Assembly: GCA_913775175.1 (NCBI GenBank) | Contig: CAJYKU010000019.1 | Location: forward strand, 124,001-188,000 | Direction: 5' to 3' | From: an uncultured Pantoea sp. | Lineage (GTDB): Bacteria; Pseudomonadota; Gammaproteobacteria; Enterobacterales; Enterobacteriaceae | Length of the DNA stretch: 64,000 nucleotides | In this document: piece after piece, positions 21,917-32,204 of the stretch | How the letters are laid out: every line of letters starts with the position of its first letter | Position numbering within the stretch: position 1 is the first letter of the stretch | The notes under the pieces: model-generated | Databases searched by the model: none | Seen by the model: only the letters and a program-made list of their open reading frames with translations | What the model was told of the DNA's origin: nothing | Translations under genes and position numbers: made by a program

Positions 21917-23020
21917 TCAGAACTGGTAAACCAGACCCAGAGCGACAATATCGTCGGTGCTGATACCGGCTGCTCTGGTAAAGTTGTTGTCATCCAGCAG
22001 GTTGATTTGGTAATCAACATAGGTCGACATATTTTTATTAAAGAAGTAAGTCGCGCCCACGTCGATATATTTTTTCAGGTTCTGGCTGCCATACCCTTCA
22101 ATATCTTTACCGCGCGAGTTAACGTACGCCAGAGACGGACGCAGACCAAAGTCGAACTGATACTGCGCTACCAGCTCCCAGTTATCCGCTTTGTTAGCAA
22201 ATCCAAAGGCGTCTGCGTCTACTGAACCAAAGCGCGTAGCATTGTAAGAGCGGGTATACATTGCTGCCAGATAGATATCGTTAGCATCATATTTCAGGCC
22301 GCCAGTATACGCATTTGCTTTATCGCCCTGACCCAGTACGCCAGCCGCATTCTGGTTGTTGGTGCGATCGGACTCAAAGAGTGCGCCGCCCAGTGCCAGA
22401 CCGCTGCCCAGATCGTAGGTGGTGCTCAGACCCCAGCCATCGCCGTTCTCACCCAGCAGTGAGCGACCTGATGCTGATTCTGTTGGATTGTCATTCTTAC
22501 CCTGATACTGCACGGCAAAGTTCCAGCCATCCACCAGACCAAAGAAGTTGTTGTTGCGGTAAGTTGCCATACCGTTGCCGCGCTGGAACATAAAGTTATC
22601 CGCGCCATAGGTATCGCCGCCAAACTCCGGCAGTACGTCAGTCCAGGCGCCGATATCATAGGCAACGCCATAGTTACGACCATAGTCAAAAGAACCTGCA
22701 TCACCAAACCGTAGTCCGGCAAAGCCTACACGGGTATAGCTATTTTTAGTGCCTTCACTTTCAGCGGTGTTCAGCGCGGCCTGATATTCCCACTGGCCAT
22801 ATCCGGTGAGCTGATCGGTCACCTGAGTTTCACCTTTGAAACCAAAGCGCAGGTAAGACTGGTCACCGTCTGAGCCACTGTCATCAGAGAAATAGTGCAG
22901 ACCATCTACTTTTCCATAGAGGTCAAGTTTATTGCCATCTTTATTATAGATTTCGGCTGCGTTTGCTGAGCCCGCCACTAACAGTGCCGGAATCATCAGA
23001 GAGAGAACGCGACGATTCAT
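21917..23020 (-). CDS. ompC: General porin, OmpC-like
   Basis: Signal peptide, [26 protein letters not shown], terminal LVYQF; between apbE and micF/rcsD as E. coli ompC. Confidence 0.93.
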   Translation of the reverse strand: MNRRVLSLMIPALLVAGSANAAEIYNKDGNKLDLYGKVDGLHYFSDDSGSDGDQSYLRFGFKGETQVTDQLTGYGQWEYQAALNTAESEGTKNSYTRVGFAGLRFGDAGSFDYGRNYGVAYDIGAWTDVLPEFGGDTYGADNFMFQRGNGMATYRNNNFFGLVDGWNFAVQYQGKNDNPTESASGRSLLGENGDGWGLSTTYDLGSGLALGGALFESDRTNNQNAAGVLGQGDKANAYTGGLKYDANDIYLAAMYTRSYNATRFGSVDADAFGFANKADNWELVAQYQFDFGLRPSLAYVNSRGKDIEGYGSQNLKKYIDVGATYFFNKNMSTYVDYQINLLDDNNFTRAAGISTDDIVALGLVYQF

Positions 23021-23343
23021 TTTTTTATCCTCGGTTAAATGCCGTTATATTTATGCCACTGCGAACTGAACGTATAAATATTCAGCCGGCAGTTTATTGT
23101 TGTGTTATACAGGGCGATAAGCTATCAGGAAAATGATACTAAATTTCCGAAAGAGTTTCAATTTATTACTAATTTATTGCGGAATGTAACTACAGCGGAA
23201 CTAATTATCAGCACATATTGGTAAAAAGCAGAGCACAAATAAACAAACCATACAAAAAACATTAATTATCAATATCATATGCAACTATTAATTTCGCACT
23301 GAATGATAAACCTTTCTCACTGCTAAAGCCTACAATTATTCCC

Positions 23344-23433
23344 GCTATCATCATTTATTTCATTATTATCCTCATTCATCCCGAATGAGTTTTCCACCTT
23401 GATTTTTGCCGGACATTTTGTCCGGCATTTTTA
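23344..23433 (+). ncRNA. micF: MicF small regulatory RNA
   Basis: GCTATCATCATTTATTTCATTATTATCCTCATTCATCCCGAATGAG...; 5' end shared with E. coli MicF, internal ATTCATCCCGAATGA hairpin, GCCGGACATTTTGTCCGGC-T terminator; divergent from ompC. Confidence 0.88.
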
Positions 23434-23829
23434 TTTTTATCGCCTGCCTCTGTCACGCGACATTTTGCTGATTATATCCGCGAAATCGTAATAGCGGTGT
23501 ACGTTATTAACCGCTGTCTGGCCTGTTTTTATCAATCAATCTCTGGTGATAAAACACCCTTCTGTTCTGTCAATCGTGACGACTCTGCAAACCTGCCGCA
23601 TCCCTGCTGATCCAGCAGCAATCAGCCTGTGTCAGTGGCACACTATTGCAGTGTCTGATGCGCCAGGTTACCGCCAGGAAATATCTGGAAAAGCGTCAGC
23701 TGCATCAAAACCCCGGTAGTATATCGCCCTCAGACGTGACGACAGCGGGGCAAATTGCACGTTAATGCCGCTGTCTGAACTGCTTTAATGCTAAACTGCA
23801 ACGCTCTGACAGCTAATTACAATAATCCT

Positions 23830-24984
23830 ATGACCGCACTGGACGCCGCACAACCTGCCAAATTGCATCAGCGTGTTAACGCTGGTACTCGCACTGTTTT
23901 TCTTATTGCCGGATTGAGTATGTCTGCCTGGGCTCCCCTGGTACCCTACGCCAGTCAGCGTCTGCAACTAAGCGGGGCTTCTCTTGGCGGACTTTTGCTC
24001 TGTCTCGGCATCGGGTCACTGATCGCCATGCCGGTGACGGGCGCACTGGTCGGACGCTTTGGCTGTCGCCGGATTATGCTCTGTTCTGCATTATTGATAC
24101 TGGCAGTATTACCACTGCTCGCCACACTGGGGCAGCTCTGGCTGATGGCGATTGCGCTGATGCTGTTTGGTGCCGGGCTGGGTATGCTGGATGTCGCAAT
24201 GAATGTACAGGCAGTGGAAGTGGAAAAAGCGGCCGGTAAGCCGATGATGTCTGGCTTTCACGGCTTCTTTAGCTTAGGTGGCATTATTGGTGCCGGTGCA
24301 GTCAGCCTGCTACTTGGCATCGGTCTGACGCCGCTGGCAGCGGTCGCGATGATGATGGTGCTGATTGCAGTGCTATTATGCTGGAGCCTGCCCACGCTGA
24401 TGAACATTCGACTGCATCAGCCCGATCAACCATGGCTGGTGATCCCGCGAGGCTGGGTCGCCTTTCTTGGTTTTCTCTGTTTTATTCTGTTTCTGGCAGA
24501 GGGTGCGGTACTGGACTGGAGCGCCCTGCTGCTACTGCAAAGCCCGGGTATGAGCGTGGCACATGCCGGACTCGGCTATGCGGTCTTCTCAACAGCCATG
24601 ACGCTGGGCCGATTGACCGGCGATAAAATTATTCAGCGCTTTGGTCGCTATCCGGTGATGCTGACCGGTGCACTGGCCGCCAGCGCTGGCATGACGCTGG
24701 CTGTGCTGGTTCCCTGGCCACAGGTCGCACTGCTGGCGTTTTTACTGGTTGGATTTGGCCTGGCGAATACGGTCCCCATGCTGTTTAACGCAGCGGGCAA
24801 CCAGCAGGCGATGCCCGCTAATCTGGCGATTTCTGCCATGACAACGTTAGGCTATGCGGGTATTCTCTCCGGTCCGGCGCTGATTGGCTTTATTTCCCAG
24901 TGGCTCACTCTGAGCGGCGCATTTCTGCTGATCGCTGTGATGCTGCTGGCTGTCGCTGCCAGTGCGCGACGCGTTGCGCGCTGA
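23830..24984 (+). CDS. MFS transporter (YbjJ-like)
   Basis: About 384 aa, 12 TM; GRFGCRRIMLCSALL, GFHGFFSLGGIIGA motifs. Confidence 0.8.
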   Translation: MTALDAAQPAKLHQRVNAGTRTVFLIAGLSMSAWAPLVPYASQRLQLSGASLGGLLLCLGIGSLIAMPVTGALVGRFGCRRIMLCSALLILAVLPLLATLGQLWLMAIALMLFGAGLGMLDVAMNVQAVEVEKAAGKPMMSGFHGFFSLGGIIGAGAVSLLLGIGLTPLAAVAMMMVLIAVLLCWSLPTLMNIRLHQPDQPWLVIPRGWVAFLGFLCFILFLAEGAVLDWSALLLLQSPGMSVAHAGLGYAVFSTAMTLGRLTGDKIIQRFGRYPVMLTGALAASAGMTLAVLVPWPQVALLAFLLVGFGLANTVPMLFNAAGNQQAMPANLAISAMTTLGYAGILSGPALIGFISQWLTLSGAFLLIAVMLLAVAASARRVAR

Positions 24985-25006
24985 CTGCGGGATCCTGAGA
25001 CTCTCT

Positions 25007-27664
25007 ATGTTCTATAAATTTCCACTGACTTCCGGCAATGCGACCCGCTTTGTTGTGATATTTAACCTGGTGCTGTTTATCGCCATGGGCGCGATGGTAC
25101 ACAACAGTGTAAACGCCTGGATTACCGGCAAGCGTTATGAGATGACCGATCTGGCGCGCGCAATGCAGAAGCGTATTGACGCTTACCGCTTTGCTACCTG
25201 GCAAATCTATGAAAATCTTGCCACCAGTGCAGCCGGAACCACACCAGACAGCGCGCTTCAGGAGACGCGTCTGCGCCCTGATGTTTACTATCTGGAGAAG
25301 ACGCGCCGCAAGACTGAAGCGCTGATTTTCGGCTCGCACGACGCCAGCACGCTTGATATGACCATGCGCATGTCTGGTTACCTGGATACTCTCTGGGGCG
25401 CAGAAAACCCTTCGTGGTCGATGTATTTTCTTAATGGTCAGGACAATAGTCTGATCATGATCTCTACTCTGCCCCTGAAGGATATGGCGACGCGCTACAA
25501 AGAGAGTGCGATTAATACGCTGGTTGATAGTCGCCGCGCCGAGATGCTCCAGCAGGCCAACGCGCTGGATGAACGCGAAAGTTTCTCGCCGCTACGTCAC
25601 TTTGCCTGGCAGAACGACCACTACTTTACGCTGCGCACCACGTTTAATCAGCCAGGTCATCTGGCGACCGTGGTCGCTTTCGACCTGCCGGTTAACGATC
25701 TTATTCCACAGAATATGCCGCTGGAGAATTTCCAGCTACGCCAGGCCGTGGCGCAAAACAGCAGCAGTACTGATGACAGTAGTAACGATGCCAGCTCGGT
25801 CGCTCTGGTTACACCTGACCTGGAGATTGCCGCTTCGCTATCCAGTACACCACTGCAGCTGGTGTATCGTGTACCGCTCGCCAGCCTGGCACTCGATACA
25901 CTGCATAATCTGATGTGGCCACTGCTGCTGAACCTGCTGCTGTTTCTGCTCTCGATTGCGGGTGTGACCCTGCTGCGCCAGCAGGCACTGCGCCCCAATG
26001 AGAATCAAAGTGCTGAACTCGACTCGCTGCGCATGTTGAATGAGGAGATTGTTGCCAGTCTGCCAGTGGGGTTACTGGTCTATGATTTCGCGACTAACCG
26101 CACACTGCTCAGTAACAAGATCGCCGAACATCTGCTGCCGCATCTTAATTTGCAGAAGATCATCAATATGTCCGATCAACATCAGGGCGTATTGCAGGCC
26201 ACTATCAACAATGAAGTTTACGAAATTCGCCATGCGCGTAGCATGCTGTCGCCGCATACGCAGCTGTTTATGATGCGCGATCAGGATCGTGAGCTGCTGG
26301 TAAATAAAAAGCTTCAGAAAGCGCAGCAGGTGCTGGATCGCAACCATCAGATGCGGCAGCAGCTTATGCAGCAACTGGGTCATGCGCTTAATCGCCCGCT
26401 ACAGGATATGGTGACGCACCTCGTGCAGCTCAGTCAGCGCGATGCCGATGAAGGCGTACTGGATCTGTTAGATGAGGGCCAGCGCCTGGCACGGCTGGTA
26501 GATGATATTGTGCTGCTGAACCGGCTGGAGGCACACGACTGGTCTCCGGATGCGAGCTGGTTTAATTTGCAGGATCTGCTGGATGAGATTGCACTGGAAA
26601 GCCTGCCGCTGCTACGGCGCAAAGGACTGATACTGCTGGTTAATAATCAGCTGGCCAATGATGAGATGCGTAGCGGTGACCGCCGCGCATTGCGCAAAGT
26701 CATCACCACTCTGATGCACTACGCCCTGACTACTACCCAGTGGGGCCGAATCTCGCTGGACGTCAGCACCGCCGCCAGCAACCACAATCTTCTGCAGTTG
26801 CAGCTGGTTGATACCGGCTCCGGGCTGACCACTGACGAACTTACCAATGCCGATTTTCCCTATCTGGGTGAAACATCGCAGGATCGTTTTGGTCAGGCTT
26901 CCGGCATGGCATTTTTCCTGTGTAAGCAGCTCTGCAAACAGATGGGTGGACAGCTGGAGATTAACGCTAAACCCAATATTGGCACCCGTTATACGATTCA
27001 GCTGCCGCTGACACTTAAGTCCTCACCGGATGAGCAGGAAGAGAAACTACTCGAAGGTGTTACCGCACTGATTGATATTGCGGTTGAAGATGTACAGAGA
27101 ATTGTCTGCCGTCACCTGGAGCACTGGGGAGCGAACTGTCTGACCCTGGATGAACGACTCTCCGGGCAGGAACATGACCTGTTAATCACGGACGATCCCG
27201 ATCGTCTCACCGGCTGGGCACTGCTGCTGGCAGGTGATGAGCTGGGGCATAGCGCCCTGAACGATCAGCAAATGCGGGTTAACTATAACCTGAGCAATGC
27301 TCTGCTTGATGCACTACTGGCCCTGATTGAGAAGCAGATGGCCAGTGATTTGACTGGAGAGAGTGATGAAGATGAGGCTGCCACACCGTTACTAAGCGGC
27401 GGCTATTTCCAGCTGTTTACCGAGACAGTACCGCCCGATGTCAGGAGATTGTATACTGAAGCTGCAGATAGCGACTATTCTGCTCTTGCTCAGACAGCGC
27501 ATCGCCTGAAAGGCGTATTTGCCATGCTCAATTTGCTGCCGGGTAAACAGCTTTGTGAGACGTTAGAACAGCACATTAAAATGTGTGACGATTTAACCAT
27601 TAAAAATACCACCAGTGAAATTGACGTATATGTCAATCAACTGCTGCAGCAAGGTAACCAATAA
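25007..27664 (+). CDS. rcsD: Phosphotransferase intermediate RcsD
   Basis: Stretches matching RcsD (RRKTEALIFGSHDAST, LDTLWGAENPSWSMYFLNGQDNSL, SRRAEMLQQANALDERESF); C-terminal HPt domain. Confidence 0.95.
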   Translation: MFYKFPLTSGNATRFVVIFNLVLFIAMGAMVHNSVNAWITGKRYEMTDLARAMQKRIDAYRFATWQIYENLATSAAGTTPDSALQETRLRPDVYYLEKTRRKTEALIFGSHDASTLDMTMRMSGYLDTLWGAENPSWSMYFLNGQDNSLIMISTLPLKDMATRYKESAINTLVDSRRAEMLQQANALDERESFSPLRHFAWQNDHYFTLRTTFNQPGHLATVVAFDLPVNDLIPQNMPLENFQLRQAVAQNSSSTDDSSNDASSVALVTPDLEIAASLSSTPLQLVYRVPLASLALDTLHNLMWPLLLNLLLFLLSIAGVTLLRQQALRPNENQSAELDSLRMLNEEIVASLPVGLLVYDFATNRTLLSNKIAEHLLPHLNLQKIINMSDQHQGVLQATINNEVYEIRHARSMLSPHTQLFMMRDQDRELLVNKKLQKAQQVLDRNHQMRQQLMQQLGHALNRPLQDMVTHLVQLSQRDADEGVLDLLDEGQRLARLVDDIVLLNRLEAHDWSPDASWFNLQDLLDEIALESLPLLRRKGLILLVNNQLANDEMRSGDRRALRKVITTLMHYALTTTQWGRISLDVSTAASNHNLLQLQLVDTGSGLTTDELTNADFPYLGETSQDRFGQASGMAFFLCKQLCKQMGGQLEINAKPNIGTRYTIQLPLTLKSSPDEQEEKLLEGVTALIDIAVEDVQRIVCRHLEHWGANCLTLDERLSGQEHDLLITDDPDRLTGWALLLAGDELGHSALNDQQMRVNYNLSNALLDALLALIEKQMASDLTGESDEDEAATPLLSGGYFQLFTETVPPDVRRLYTEAADSDYSALAQTAHRLKGVFAMLNLLPGKQLCETLEQHIKMCDDLTIKNTTSEIDVYVNQLLQQGNQ

Positions 27665-27665
27665 G

Positions 27666-28316
27666 ATGAATAACCTGAATGTAATTATTGCCGACGACCA
27701 TCCAATTGTTCTGTTTGGTATCCGTAAATCTCTGGAACAGATCGAATGGGTTAATGTGGTAGGTGAGTTTGAAGACTCAACAGCACTGATTAATAGCCTG
27801 TCTAAACTGGATGCAAATGTCCTGATCACTGACCTTTCGATGCCGGGTGAGAAGTATGGCGACGGCATCACCCTGATTAAATATATCAAACGTCACTACC
27901 CTGACCTGTCGATTATTGTCCTGACCATGAACAATAATCCGGCGATCCTGAGCGCCGTACTGGATCTCGATATCGAAGGGATTGTACTGAAACAGGGCGC
28001 ACCAACCGATCTGCCGAAAGCGCTGGCAGCGCTACAAAAAGGCAAAAAATATACGCCGGAAAGCGTGGCGAAGCTGCTGGAGAAGATCAGCGCTGGCGGC
28101 TATGGCGACAAGCGTCTGTCACCAAAAGAGAGCGAAGTGCTGCGTCTGTTTGCTGAAGGCTTCCTCGTAACAGAAATTGCCAAAAAGCTGAACCGCAGTA
28201 TCAAAACTATCAGTAGCCAGAAGAAATCAGCCATGATGAAACTGGGCGTTGATAATGATATCGCGTTGCTGAATTACCTCTCGTCGGTTAGCGCTACGCA
28301 GATCGACAAAGAGTAA
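27666..28316 (+). CDS. rcsB: Response regulator RcsB
   Basis: MNNLNVIIADDHPIVLFGIRKSLEQIEWVNVVGEF..., LuxR-type HTH. Confidence 0.98.
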   Translation: MNNLNVIIADDHPIVLFGIRKSLEQIEWVNVVGEFEDSTALINSLSKLDANVLITDLSMPGEKYGDGITLIKYIKRHYPDLSIIVLTMNNNPAILSAVLDLDIEGIVLKQGAPTDLPKALAALQKGKKYTPESVAKLLEKISAGGYGDKRLSPKESEVLRLFAEGFLVTEIAKKLNRSIKTISSQKKSAMMKLGVDNDIALLNYLSSVSATQIDKE

Positions 28317-28418
28317 CTGCTGCGGGCGGCCCCACTGCCGCCCGACCCCAGTCCCATTGCTGCTTATCCCTTCGGCGTTGATCTGGCCTGAAATAGTCAG
28401 CCAGTCATACTCTGGCTG

Positions 28419-29354
28419 TTAGTGACTCTCTGTTTTTTGCATTTCCCGCCGGAAAAAGTCCACAAATGCTCTGACCCTGGCAGATAGGTGCCGGTTTTGC
28501 GGATAGAGTATGGAAAACTGACGCGTTCGCCCGTTATATTTTTTTAACACCTCAACCAGTCTGCCGCGATAGATATCAGACTGCGCAATAAAGTGGTAAA
28601 TCTGAAACAGTCCACCGCCTGCCACTGCCCAGTTAACCGCCCCCAGTACATCGTCCGATACGCTATAGGCGCTTTTGGTAACATAATCGATATCGTGGCC
28701 GTGATCGTCTCTGAATAGCCATGGCATGGTTTTTCCGGTGCTGGGCAGGATAAACCGAATGCAGTTATGATTGTCGATATCCTGAAGCGTTTCAGGCTCT
28801 CCGCGCCGCTGAATATAGTCTGGTGCGGCAAATACGCCCAGCGTGGCCTCTTCGAGTTTATGCGCAATAAGCCGGGAATCTTTGGGTTTACCCAGACGGA
28901 TCGCCAGATCGAAACCGTCATCAACAAAATCGATAACCCGGTTTGAAATACTCAGCTCGACCTCAATTTGCGGATATTGCGTCTGAAATTCTGGCAGCAG
29001 TGGCAGCAGACGATGGTGCGCATAGGGAGTGCCAACACTGACCCGCAGGCGACCACCTGGTACTTTCTGAGTACCGGTAATCAGGCGCTCAACCTCTGCT
29101 ATCTGCTCCAGTGCCTGCTGACATTGCTGGCGATAAATTTCACCTTCTGTAGTCAGTCTGATATTACGGGTAGTGCGGGCAAAAAGGCGCACGCCCAGCC
29201 TCGATTCCAGACGGCTGACCGAACGACTGACCGATGCCGGAGTCAGCCCCAGCGCCTCTGCTGCTGCGGTAAAGCTGCTTAACTCGGCTGCTTTGCAAAA
29301 CAGCTCAATACTGCCTAACTGGACGGGATCAAAAGCACGCATTTGTTCACCCAT
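28419..29354 (-). CDS. LysR-family transcriptional regulator
   Basis: N-terminal wHTH LGSIELFCKAAELSSFTAAAEALGLTPASVSRSVSRLESRLGVRLFARTTR; divergent from 29477 gene. Confidence 0.9.
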   Translation of the reverse strand: MGEQMRAFDPVQLGSIELFCKAAELSSFTAAAEALGLTPASVSRSVSRLESRLGVRLFARTTRNIRLTTEGEIYRQQCQQALEQIAEVERLITGTQKVPGGRLRVSVGTPYAHHRLLPLLPEFQTQYPQIEVELSISNRVIDFVDDGFDLAIRLGKPKDSRLIAHKLEEATLGVFAAPDYIQRRGEPETLQDIDNHNCIRFILPSTGKTMPWLFRDDHGHDIDYVTKSAYSVSDDVLGAVNWAVAGGGLFQIYHFIAQSDIYRGRLVEVLKKYNGRTRQFSILYPQNRHLSARVRAFVDFFRREMQKTESH

Positions 29355-29429
29355 GTAAAAAGTGATTTGCAGTAATCATACTTTATCGCTATCAGGTGAT
29401 CTAATAGAGTCTCTCTGCCGGTGTTACCT

Positions 29430-29447
29430 GCTATCTGACAGGATAGC
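29430..29447. promoter_or_regulatory. Candidate LysR operator
   Basis: GCTATC-tgacag-GATAGC in the divergent LysR/DJ-1 intergenic region; another GCTATC half-site nearby at about 29387. Confidence 0.4.
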
Positions 29448-29476
29448 GACCTTCATTAACAGAGTGATAATTTACG

Positions 29477-30316
29477 ATGAGACGCGCTTTTAAATATCTT
29501 CTGACCACAGCACTTTTAGCCTTTTCAGTAACCTCTTTTGCGGCGGCCAAAGGTGAAGTGCTGGTGTTACTCTCCAGCGAAACCGCGCTGCCTTTGCAGC
29601 AGGGAAAAACGTTCCCTTCAGGCTTCTATTTAAATGAATTCGGTGTGCCAGCCGACGCCCTGATTCGCGCTGGCTATCATCTGACTATTGTCACCCCTAA
29701 AGGCAATCAGCCACAGCCTGACAAGCGCTCAATTGCTGCTCGCTACTTTGGTGGCAATGCACAGGAGATGAGTCGCATCAAAGGCGTAGTAGATAATCTG
29801 ACGCAGGCCGCCGAGGTCAAATCGCTGAGTTCAGTGATCTCCGCCGGGCTGGATCGCTACGATGCCCTGTTTATCCCTGGTGGCCAAGCACCATTAATTG
29901 ATCTGGCGAACAACCGGGAAGTGGGCACACTGTTGCGCTATTTCCATGAGAAATCGAAACCAACTGCCGCTATCTGTCATGGCCCGATCACGCTGCTTGC
30001 CGCGCAAACTGATCCTGAAGCATTTGAGAACGCACTGGTTAGTCAGCGCAGCGCCAGTGCAGAAAACTGGATCTATCGCGGCTACAACATGACCATTTTT
30101 TCAGACGCTGAAGAGCAGGTATTTGAGGCCTCGCTGAAAGGCGACAAACTGCGTTATTACCCTGCACAGGCAATGAAACAGGCTGGCGGAAAAATGCAGT
30201 TTGCAGCAGCCTGGCAGCCAAATGTTGTCGTGGATCGTGAACTTATCACCGGCCAGAACCCGTTTTCCGATCACCTTATCGCTTCAGCACTGCTGAAAGC
30301 CCTGAACAGTCATTAA
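29477..30316 (+). CDS. Exported DJ-1/PfpI-family protein
   Basis: Signal peptide MRRAFKYLLTTALLAFSVTSFAAA; DALFIPGGQAPL and nucleophile elbow AAICHGP. Confidence 0.85.
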   Translation: MRRAFKYLLTTALLAFSVTSFAAAKGEVLVLLSSETALPLQQGKTFPSGFYLNEFGVPADALIRAGYHLTIVTPKGNQPQPDKRSIAARYFGGNAQEMSRIKGVVDNLTQAAEVKSLSSVISAGLDRYDALFIPGGQAPLIDLANNREVGTLLRYFHEKSKPTAAICHGPITLLAAQTDPEAFENALVSQRSASAENWIYRGYNMTIFSDAEEQVFEASLKGDKLRYYPAQAMKQAGGKMQFAAAWQPNVVVDRELITGQNPFSDHLIASALLKALNSH

Positions 30317-30336
30317 TTTAATCAGTGAGATATAAC

Positions 30337-31032
30337 ATGACCGCAAATATTTTGATGATTGTGACGTCCAGCGATCGCATGGGAGAGACAGATAAACCCA
30401 CCGGACTGTGGGCTGAAGAGCTCGCCGTTCCCTATTACACTCTGCGCGATGCGGGTATTTCCGTTACGCTTGCATCGACCAAAGGTGGACAGGCTCCAGT
30501 GGATCCTGAAAGCATTCAACCTGTCGGAGAAAACGATCCCTTTGTTGATCGCATGCTCGCCGATGACGATCTGCAGAGGCGGGTAAACAGCACAGTGCCG
30601 CTGGCAGATCTTGATATGACCCGGTTTGACGCGGTTTTCTTCCCCGGCGGACACGGCACCATGTGGGATTTACCCAACGATAATGCGGTAAAAAACATTG
30701 TTGAGCAGGCTTTCCGCGACAACAAGCTTATCGCCTCTGTGTGTCACGGCGCTGCCGGCCTTGTGTCTGCGCTGCGTGCCGATGGCCTGCCGGTTATTCA
30801 CGGCAGGCGCATCAATTCATTTACTGATGCAGAAGAGCGGGAAGTTGGCCTTGCCTGTACGGTTCCGTTTTTGCTGGAAAGCAGGATCAGAGAGCTGGGG
30901 GCGCTGTTTGAGTCTGCTGATAACTGGCACCCCTTTGCGATTCAGGATGGTGGCTTTATTACCGGGCAAAACCCGCAATCTTCAGCCGCGGTAGCAAACA
31001 TTCTGATTCAGCACCTGACGCTCTCTGAGTGA
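30337..31032 (+). CDS. Cytoplasmic DJ-1/PfpI-family protein (Hsp31-like)
   Basis: DAVFFPGGHGTMWDLP, nucleophile elbow ASVCHGAAGL; no signal peptide. Confidence 0.87.
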   Translation: MTANILMIVTSSDRMGETDKPTGLWAEELAVPYYTLRDAGISVTLASTKGGQAPVDPESIQPVGENDPFVDRMLADDDLQRRVNSTVPLADLDMTRFDAVFFPGGHGTMWDLPNDNAVKNIVEQAFRDNKLIASVCHGAAGLVSALRADGLPVIHGRRINSFTDAEEREVGLACTVPFLLESRIRELGALFESADNWHPFAIQDGGFITGQNPQSSAAVANILIQHLTLSE

Positions 31033-31136
31033 CGGGATCGTTAACATCCGCTCTGCGGCAGGCGCTGTATATGCCTGTCGCAGAGCGGAATGACTTTTAA
31101 CTTACTGACTAAACGCTGACGAAGGAGTCACTGATA

Positions 31137-32120
31137 ATGAAAACAGAAGCCTGGACCTGGAGAAAAAAATCGTCGCCGCTGCAGCTGGAACGCCAGGAAA
31201 AACAGCTGACCATCCTGGGTGACAATGATGTTCTGATTGAAAACCGGGCGATAGGCCTTAACCCCGTGGACTGGAAGCTGATGGATGGCCTTTCTGCTGC
31301 CTGGCAGGATCAGCAGATCCCCGGAGTCGATGGCATGGGCGTGATTATCGCCACAGGTAAACATGCGCGCCATTTTCGTATCGGTACCCGGGTTATGTAT
31401 CACACCGATCTGCGATTTGATGGCAGTTTCGCGCGTCATACCGTGGTCAGTGGCAATGCGGTAATTGCAATACCGGATCATATCAGCGATGTCACTGCCG
31501 CCGCTCTGCCCTGCCCTGGCCTGACGGCGTGGCAGGCTGTGAGCAAAATTCCGGCGCCCGCAGGTGAAAATGTTCTGGTCAGCGGCGCGGGCGGCTCAGC
31601 GGGTGGTATTATTACGCAGCTGCTGATTGACCAGGGGGCACAGGTTTATGTCACGGCCAGCGCGCGTCATCACGCCGGACTCCTCGCGCGCGGCGTTGTG
31701 GCAGCATTTGATTACCATGAAACCAGCTGGCAGCACGCCTTTCGCGAAACACTTGGTGATAAATCGCTCTATGCCGTCTTTGATACGGTTAATCAGCCGA
31801 GTGCCCGCTCGCTGGCAGGCCTGCTGGGTTACTACGGCCATCTGGTCTGCGTTCAGGATCGAATTGAACAGGCACCACTTCCCGCCTTTACCACCAGCAT
31901 TTCACTGCACGAGATAGCTCTGGCTGCTCTTCACGCTTACGGTACGCCGCGTCAGTGGAGTCAGCTGCGTTGCGCAGGTGAAGAGCTGCTGAATAAAATC
32001 GGCACCGGCGCGCTGGTTCTGCCGCCGGTTCAGACAGTGACATTTGATGAGATCCCGGCGGCGGTGGAAAACCTGAAACAGAACAACGACGGCACAAAAT
32101 ATGTGGCGGTTCTCAGCTAA
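31137..32120 (+). CDS. MDR-superfamily (zinc-type/quinone oxidoreductase-like) NAD(P)-dependent reductase
   Basis: GLNPVDWK, VLVSGAGGSAGG nucleotide-binding motif; RBS AAGGAG. Confidence 0.85.
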   Translation: MKTEAWTWRKKSSPLQLERQEKQLTILGDNDVLIENRAIGLNPVDWKLMDGLSAAWQDQQIPGVDGMGVIIATGKHARHFRIGTRVMYHTDLRFDGSFARHTVVSGNAVIAIPDHISDVTAAALPCPGLTAWQAVSKIPAPAGENVLVSGAGGSAGGIITQLLIDQGAQVYVTASARHHAGLLARGVVAAFDYHETSWQHAFRETLGDKSLYAVFDTVNQPSARSLAGLLGYYGHLVCVQDRIEQAPLPAFTTSISLHEIALAALHAYGTPRQWSQLRCAGEELLNKIGTGALVLPPVQTVTFDEIPAAVENLKQNNDGTKYVAVLS

Positions 32121-32146
32121 GATAACCGCAGCTATTCCGGAGTGAT

Positions 32147-32204
32147 GCGGCAATCGCGGCCGCCGGCAGCCAGCGCTGGCTTATGCCGTGACCGCGATTG
32201 CCGC
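32147..32204. repeat. 13-bp perfect inverted repeat with nested 14-bp palindrome
   Basis: GCGGCAATCGCGG ... CCGCGATTGCCGC enclosing AGCCAGCGCTGGCT, between convergent genes. Confidence 0.75.
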
